DNA from: Bacteroidota bacterium
GTDB taxonomy: Bacteria; Bacteroidota; Bacteroidia; Cytophagales; Cyclobacteriaceae
Assembly: GCA_016178785.1 (NCBI GenBank)
Contig: JACOSO010000003.1
Coordinates: forward strand, 1 to 33,620
Length of the DNA stretch: 33,620 nt
Direction: 5' to 3'
The translations under genes and the position numbers were made by a program. Under the pieces are notes generated by a model, which saw only the letters and a list, made by a program, of their open reading frames with translations, was not told the origin of the DNA and did not search any database. The number at the start of each line of letters is the position of its first letter. Position 1 is the first letter of the stretch. This document shows, in pieces, positions 29,521-33,620 of this stretch.

Positions 29521-30948
29521 TCAAGCTGACATCCGTGACTTGAATTTCTTTGTCAGCTCTTCTATACTGTTTTTGAAGTTAGGGTCTGTCTTCATCATGT
29601 CTTCTACAGATTCCAGCGCGTGTATCACAGTGCTGTGATCGCGACCGCCAAAATTTTCTCCGATCAATGCTAACGTAAGCTGTGTGTAGCGTTTGCAGAA
29701 ATACATTGCAGTCTGCCTTGGGATTACAATCTCACGCTTCTTCAATTTGCCCTTCATTTGCTCCAACTCAACTTTGAAATAGTCGGCAATGGTTTTTTGA
29801 ATATAGTCTACGCTAACATCGCTCTGAATTTCTTTGATAATATTTTTCAACACCTCTTTGGCGAGGTCGAGGTCGATATTTCTTTTCAGCAACGTAGCAT
29901 GAAAGAGAAGCGAGTTGAGCACGCCTTCCATGTCGCGCAGGTTGGTATCAACGCTGTATGCTAAATACTCTGCTACATCCGTAGGAATTTCGATTCCATC
30001 AGATTGCATTTTTTTGTTGATGATGGCAAGCTTCGTTTCGAAATCAGGCTCTTGCAAGTCGGCAGTGAGCCCCCACTTGAAGCGTGAGAGTAATCGTTCT
30101 TGAAATCCTTTCAGATCGCGAGGTGCGCAATCGCTTGTCATGATGATCTGCTTACCAGATTGATGGAGTTGATTGAAGATGTTGAAAAATATCTCTTGTG
30201 TTTTTTCACGTCCGGCCAAAAATTGAACATCATCCAAAATGAGCAGATCTACTTGTAAATAGAAATTTTGGAACTCTTGCATTTTTAAATTTTGCAGCGC
30301 GTTCAAAAACTGATTGGTAAAGTCGTTTTGATCAACGTAAAGGACAACTTTCTCTGGCATGTTCTTTTTGATCTCATTCCCGATCGCTTGTACCAGGTGA
30401 GTTTTGCCCACACCCACGCCACCGTAAAGCATCAAAGGATTAAAAGAGGTGGTGCCGGGTTTTTTTGCAACCGCAACTCCTGCGGAGCGGGCCAGGCGGT
30501 TACAATCGCCTTCAACAAAATTATCGAAACTGTAATTGGGATTCAGTCGTGAATTTACTGTACGCGGGTCAAGTGCCTTGTATGCGAATGGCGAATATTC
30601 TCCGCGAGTATTTTCCTGAGTTGGCTGATTTTTCTTCACGCCATTGCCGTTGGGGTAATTTACCAACACAGGAGGGTTTTGAAGATTGCCACTGTCAACC
30701 ACTACAGAGTATTCGAGTCGACCATGTTCGCCCAATACCTGACGAACCGCTTTCTTTAGTACGGGCACATAGTTTTCTTCAAGCCACTCATAAAAAAATT
30801 GCGATGGAACCTGAATCGTGAGCACATCACCTTCTGTTCTTACCGGCTCAATAGGTTTAAACCAAGTATTGAAATTTTGCTCGTCTACATGTTGCTTGAT
30901 TATATCGAGGCAATCGGTCCAGACGCTGGTGGTGATATCAACTTCCAT
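29521..30948 (-). CDS. dnaA: Chromosomal replication initiator protein
   Basis: DnaA (475 aa), the AAA+ ATPase that binds DnaA boxes and opens the origin. Domain I covers residues 1-80, a low-complexity domain II about 85-120, Walker A GGVGVGKT at 176-183, Walker B LLILDDVQF near 233-241, and the domain IV DNA-binding signature GGRDHSTVIHALESV. Length and motif order are normal. It is monocistronic between a terminator and a 256-base region shared with the divergent mutase gene. No TTATCCACA-type DnaA boxes were seen in that region, so oriC may lie elsewhere, as in some Bacteroidota. Confidence 0.97.
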   Translation of the reverse strand: MEVDITTSVWTDCLDIIKQHVDEQNFNTWFKPIEPVRTEGDVLTIQVPSQFFYEWLEENYVPVLKKAVRQVLGEHGRLEYSVVVDSGNLQNPPVLVNYPNGNGVKKNQPTQENTRGEYSPFAYKALDPRTVNSRLNPNYSFDNFVEGDCNRLARSAGVAVAKKPGTTSFNPLMLYGGVGVGKTHLVQAIGNEIKKNMPEKVVLYVDQNDFTNQFLNALQNLKMQEFQNFYLQVDLLILDDVQFLAGREKTQEIFFNIFNQLHQSGKQIIMTSDCAPRDLKGFQERLLSRFKWGLTADLQEPDFETKLAIINKKMQSDGIEIPTDVAEYLAYSVDTNLRDMEGVLNSLLFHATLLKRNIDLDLAKEVLKNIIKEIQSDVSVDYIQKTIADYFKVELEQMKGKLKKREIVIPRQTAMYFCKRYTQLTLALIGENFGGRDHSTVIHALESVEDMMKTDPNFKNSIEELTKKFKSRMSA

Positions 30949-31053
30949 TGATGCGGGCTGCTGTTTAGTTTAGTCGGCTTTTTTTGAAGGGGGACAAAGG
31001 TGTAAAAAAATTAAAGAACAAAAAATAATTTTTCTCTTTGATTTGTTCGCCCT

Positions 31054-31090
31054 TTCGGTATGATCAAAACCAATTCTGGAAGATACCGAA
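31054..31090. promoter_or_regulatory. Inverted repeat in the dnaA/mutase intergenic region
   Basis: TTCGGTAT (31054-31061) and ATACCGAA (31083-31090) are perfect 8-bp inverted copies, 21 bases apart, in an A/T-rich region between two divergent genes. Position suggests an operator or spaced dyad recognised by a regulator; a chance repeat cannot be excluded. Confidence 0.4.
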
Positions 31091-31204
31091 TCAGAATAAT
31101 TTCCAAGAGGTTTTGGGTAATTTTTTTTTAATTTAAAAAAAATTCTCGCGTTTTTTTAATGCATTTTAATATATCAACTTGAACCGTCTTTTCATTCGAT
31201 TTCA

Positions 31205-33620
31205 ATGCAGAAAAATAGTTTTGGCTTGGATTTTGAACAACACACCGTCCGTGATTGGGAAAAAATTGCGCAACAAGAAGTGGCAGGCCCTCCATGGACC
31301 AAATTGACGAAAGAAAATTCGGGTTTACAGATAAAGCCGTATTACGATTCGTCAGATTCGGTTAAAGAAAATAAAATATCGATTGAATCTTCTGAGCGAA
31401 AATGGGTCAACGCTCCTAAAGTTTTGGTGGCCGATGAAAAGAAGGCAAATGCCGAAGCGTTAGCTCACTTGAATTCAGGCGCGGATGGCGTTTTCTTCGA
31501 GTTGCAATTGCAATCCGTAAACTTCGAGGCTCTTCTGAAAGATATTCAAATCCAGTTCTGTACTGTGTTTTTCAGTGCAGAAAATAATTCAGCAAATTGT
31601 TTAAGCGCATTCGCGGATTATGCCGGAAAGAAGTCTCTGCAAGAAAAAGTCACTGGAGCATTTTTCTTTAAAAATTATGCGATAGAAAAACCTGACTATT
31701 CGCAACTCAAGGCTTTTAAAAACTTTTACTCCTTTAGTATACGTATAAAGGAGAATCAGAACATTGTTGATGAAATTGTGGACAGCTTGTTAACGGCTGT
31801 TGATATCATTGACGGACTGGCCAAAGAAAAAATTTCAACCGAACAGGCTATTCGATCAATTGCGTTTTCGATTTCTGTTACTACCGATTTCTTTTTGACC
31901 GCTTCGAAAATTCGTGCGCTGAAAAATTTATGGTTTCTCTTGCAAAAGGCTTATCAAATAAAAGACCCTTCTCTTCATGCCTTCGTTCATGTGGATTCAA
32001 AAAAATGGGTCAAGGAAAATTATCAGCCTCACGGCAATCTGCTCAAACAAACAACCGCTGCTATGGCCGCTGTAATTGGAGGTTGTGATGCTCTTTCTGT
32101 GGAGGCAGAAGACGATGCTAATTCAATGATGAGCCGCATTGCTCGCAATGTTTCTTCCATGCTTCGTGAAGAATCTCATTTGTCGTTAGTGAATGATCCG
32201 ATGGCCGGATCGTTTTACATTGATTCTTTAACCAATCAAATTGTAAATGAGTCATGGAAAAAAATTCAAAATGCAAAATCTGAATTCACTAAAACAGAAT
32301 TCAAACCGATTCATTCCTTCTATACTAAAAATGAAGGTTGGCTTTCACCTGAGAAAATTTTAATCAGGTCATCAATTGATGAAACCGACCTCGAAAACGT
32401 TGCACTAAAAAATTTCACTGCAGGGCTTCCTCCTTACTTGCGCGGACCCTATGCCACAATGTATACGGTACGTCCGTGGACTGTTCGTCAATATGCAGGG
32501 TTTTCAACAGCAAAAGAATCGAATGCTTTTTATCGGAGAAATTTAGCTGGCGGACAAAAAGGTTTGTCTGTGGCATTTGATCTTGCAACACATCGTGGTT
32601 ATGATTCTGATCACCAGCGTGTGGCCGGTGACGTTGGCAAAGCGGGAGTAGCTATCGACTCCGTGCTCGACATGAAAATTCTGTTTGATCAAATTCCACT
32701 CGATCAAATGTCGGTGTCGATGACGATGAATGGGGCGGTGATTCCCATCCTTGCATTTTATATTGTTGCTGCTGAGGAACAAGGAGTAAAACCTTCTCAA
32801 CTCAATGGAACCATTCAAAACGATATTCTCAAAGAGTTCATGGTACGCAACACGTACATCTATCCGCCCGCGCCATCGATGCGCATTGTTGCTGATATTT
32901 TTTCATACTGCTCGCGTCACATGCCAAAGTTCAACAGCATTAGCATCAGCGGCTATCACATGCATGAAGCAGGTGCGCCTTCTCACATTGAGCTAGCGTA
33001 CACACTTGCAGACGGGATGGAATACATTCGTGAAGGTCTGAAGGCGGGAATAGCCATTGATGATTTTGCTCCGAGACTTTCATTCTTCTGGGGCATCGGC
33101 ATGAATTTTTTTATGGAGGTGGCGAAAATGCGCGCGGGCCGTTTGCTGTGGTCGAAGATCGTGAAACAGTTCAATCCGAAAAATGAAAAGTCGATGGCGT
33201 TGCGCACGCATTGTCAAACGAGCGGTTGGAGTTTGACTGCACAAGATCCCTACAACAATGTGACACGGACTTGCATCGAGGCGATGGCAGCCGTACTGGG
33301 GGGTACCCAATCGTTGCACACCAATTCACTTGACGAAGCGATTGCATTACCCACTGATTTTTCAGCACGTATCGCTCGCAACACGCAGCTTTATTTGCAA
33401 AAAGAAACGGGAATTACCCAAGTGGTCGATCCGCTTGGTGGTTCGCATTACGTTGAATATCTGACCGAACAACTCGCTACGAAAGCTTGGGCGTTTATCG
33501 AAGAAGTTGAAAACCTCGGTGGCATGACCAAAGCAATTGAGCGCGGATTGCCAAAGCTGAGAATCGAAGAAGCTGCAGCAGCCAAGCAAGCGCGCATTGA
33601 TTCAAGCGATGAAGTGATCG
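31205..33620 (+). CDS. Methylmalonyl-CoA mutase, MutA-like and MutB domains fused (partial at right edge)
   Basis: One frame from ATG 31205 stays open for 805 codons to the edge. Residues 1 to about 370 are a MutA-like TIM barrel: [18 protein letters not shown] at the start, [21 protein letters not shown], and [20 protein letters not shown] at its end. From about 395 the catalytic MutB barrel begins: [74 protein letters not shown], and VDPLGGSHY. MutB interconverts methylmalonyl-CoA and succinyl-CoA with adenosylcobalamin; the B12 domain lies beyond the window. The subunits are normally two genes. The MutA part here lacks its usual C-terminal domain. The gene is divergent from dnaA. Confidence 0.9.
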   Translation, partial: MQKNSFGLDFEQHTVRDWEKIAQQEVAGPPWTKLTKENSGLQIKPYYDSSDSVKENKISIESSERKWVNAPKVLVADEKKANAEALAHLNSGADGVFFELQLQSVNFEALLKDIQIQFCTVFFSAENNSANCLSAFADYAGKKSLQEKVTGAFFFKNYAIEKPDYSQLKAFKNFYSFSIRIKENQNIVDEIVDSLLTAVDIIDGLAKEKISTEQAIRSIAFSISVTTDFFLTASKIRALKNLWFLLQKAYQIKDPSLHAFVHVDSKKWVKENYQPHGNLLKQTTAAMAAVIGGCDALSVEAEDDANSMMSRIARNVSSMLREESHLSLVNDPMAGSFYIDSLTNQIVNESWKKIQNAKSEFTKTEFKPIHSFYTKNEGWLSPEKILIRSSIDETDLENVALKNFTAGLPPYLRGPYATMYTVRPWTVRQYAGFSTAKESNAFYRRNLAGGQKGLSVAFDLATHRGYDSDHQRVAGDVGKAGVAIDSVLDMKILFDQIPLDQMSVSMTMNGAVIPILAFYIVAAEEQGVKPSQLNGTIQNDILKEFMVRNTYIYPPAPSMRIVADIFSYCSRHMPKFNSISISGYHMHEAGAPSHIELAYTLADGMEYIREGLKAGIAIDDFAPRLSFFWGIGMNFFMEVAKMRAGRLLWSKIVKQFNPKNEKSMALRTHCQTSGWSLTAQDPYNNVTRTCIEAMAAVLGGTQSLHTNSLDEAIALPTDFSARIARNTQLYLQKETGITQVVDPLGGSHYVEYLTEQLATKAWAFIEEVENLGGMTKAIERGLPKLRIEEAAAAKQARIDSSDEVI

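Noticed and set aside
29758..30821. Long plus-strand frames opposite dnaA
   Set aside because: These are shadows of dnaA; the minus strand has all DnaA motifs.
30949..31204. Possible replication origin next to dnaA
   Set aside because: The region is A/T-rich, but I found no TTATCCACA-like DnaA boxes on either strand and no clustered 13-mers. Proximity to dnaA alone is not enough.
1..33620. CRISPR arrays, tRNA or rRNA genes, insertion sequences, riboswitches
   Set aside because: Looked for spaced direct repeats, cloverleaf ends, transposase motifs and known aptamer cores; none found by eye.

Overview
This window looks like a chromosomal segment of a Bacteroidota bacterium, most likely of the order Cytophagales. 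The evidence is the gene content (DUF4290 next to murA, DUF3109, split transketolase, PadR with a HAAS-like membrane partner, many lipoproteins). Several genes also carry the Bacteroidota-type promoter (TTTG about 20 nt upstream of TAnnTTTG), and Shine-Dalgarno sequences are weak or absent. G+C looks moderate (low forties by eye). I see no rRNA, tRNA, CRISPR array, insertion sequence or prophage.

Layout. 1-3.1 kb: the tail of an unknown gene with its terminator, pcm (protein repair), and a two-subunit transketolase whose halves are separated by 242 nt holding an opposite-strand 29-residue membrane smORF. 3.2-6.3 kb: a tight minus-strand operon of a FAH-family enzyme, an M23 peptidase and a PrxQ/Bcp peroxiredoxin with a histone-like Lys-rich tail. 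6.4-7.2 kb: an M48 lipoprotein protease. 7.3-9.8 kb: an antitoxin/PIN-toxin pair translationally coupled to a fused phosphoserine phosphatase/3-phosphoglycerate dehydrogenase. 9.9-10.7 kb: a DUF3109 protein and an orphan antitoxin-like gene. 10.9-15.7 kb: a compact five-gene plus-strand operon of UvrD/PcrA helicase, a second antitoxin/PIN pair, DUF4290 and murA. 15.7-17.9 kb: molybdopterin genes moaA (minus) and moaD, moaE (plus), then a 49-residue His-rich membrane smORF. 18.1-19.2 kb: exported histidine phosphatase and NTF2-like protein. 19.3-22 kb: a TPR membrane protein without output domain, a Dph6-like ATPase, a YCII-like protein and a zinc-ribbon protein. 22-25 kb: DUF2252, a metallophosphoesterase lipoprotein and an SDR. 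25-26.4 kb: a serine hydrolase split by a one-base frameshift in an A8 run. 26.6-28.4 kb: PadR with its membrane partner, then a gluzincin-type lipoprotein. 29-33.6 kb: Hsp20, dnaA, and divergently a methylmalonyl-CoA mutase in which the MutA-like and MutB barrels form one reading frame running off the edge.

The most notable points are: the MutA-MutB fusion; two PIN toxin-antitoxin pairs coupled to housekeeping genes, plus an orphan antitoxin relative; a recurring promoter arrangement (TAnnTTTG, four bases, ATG) suggesting leaderless mRNAs for three small regulator genes; a MurA with Asp in place of the fosfomycin-target Cys; a peroxiredoxin with a DNA-binding-like tail; and two small membrane proteins easily missed by gene callers. 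I did not recognise a wholly new multi-gene system with confidence. All family assignments come from reading motifs, not from database searches.
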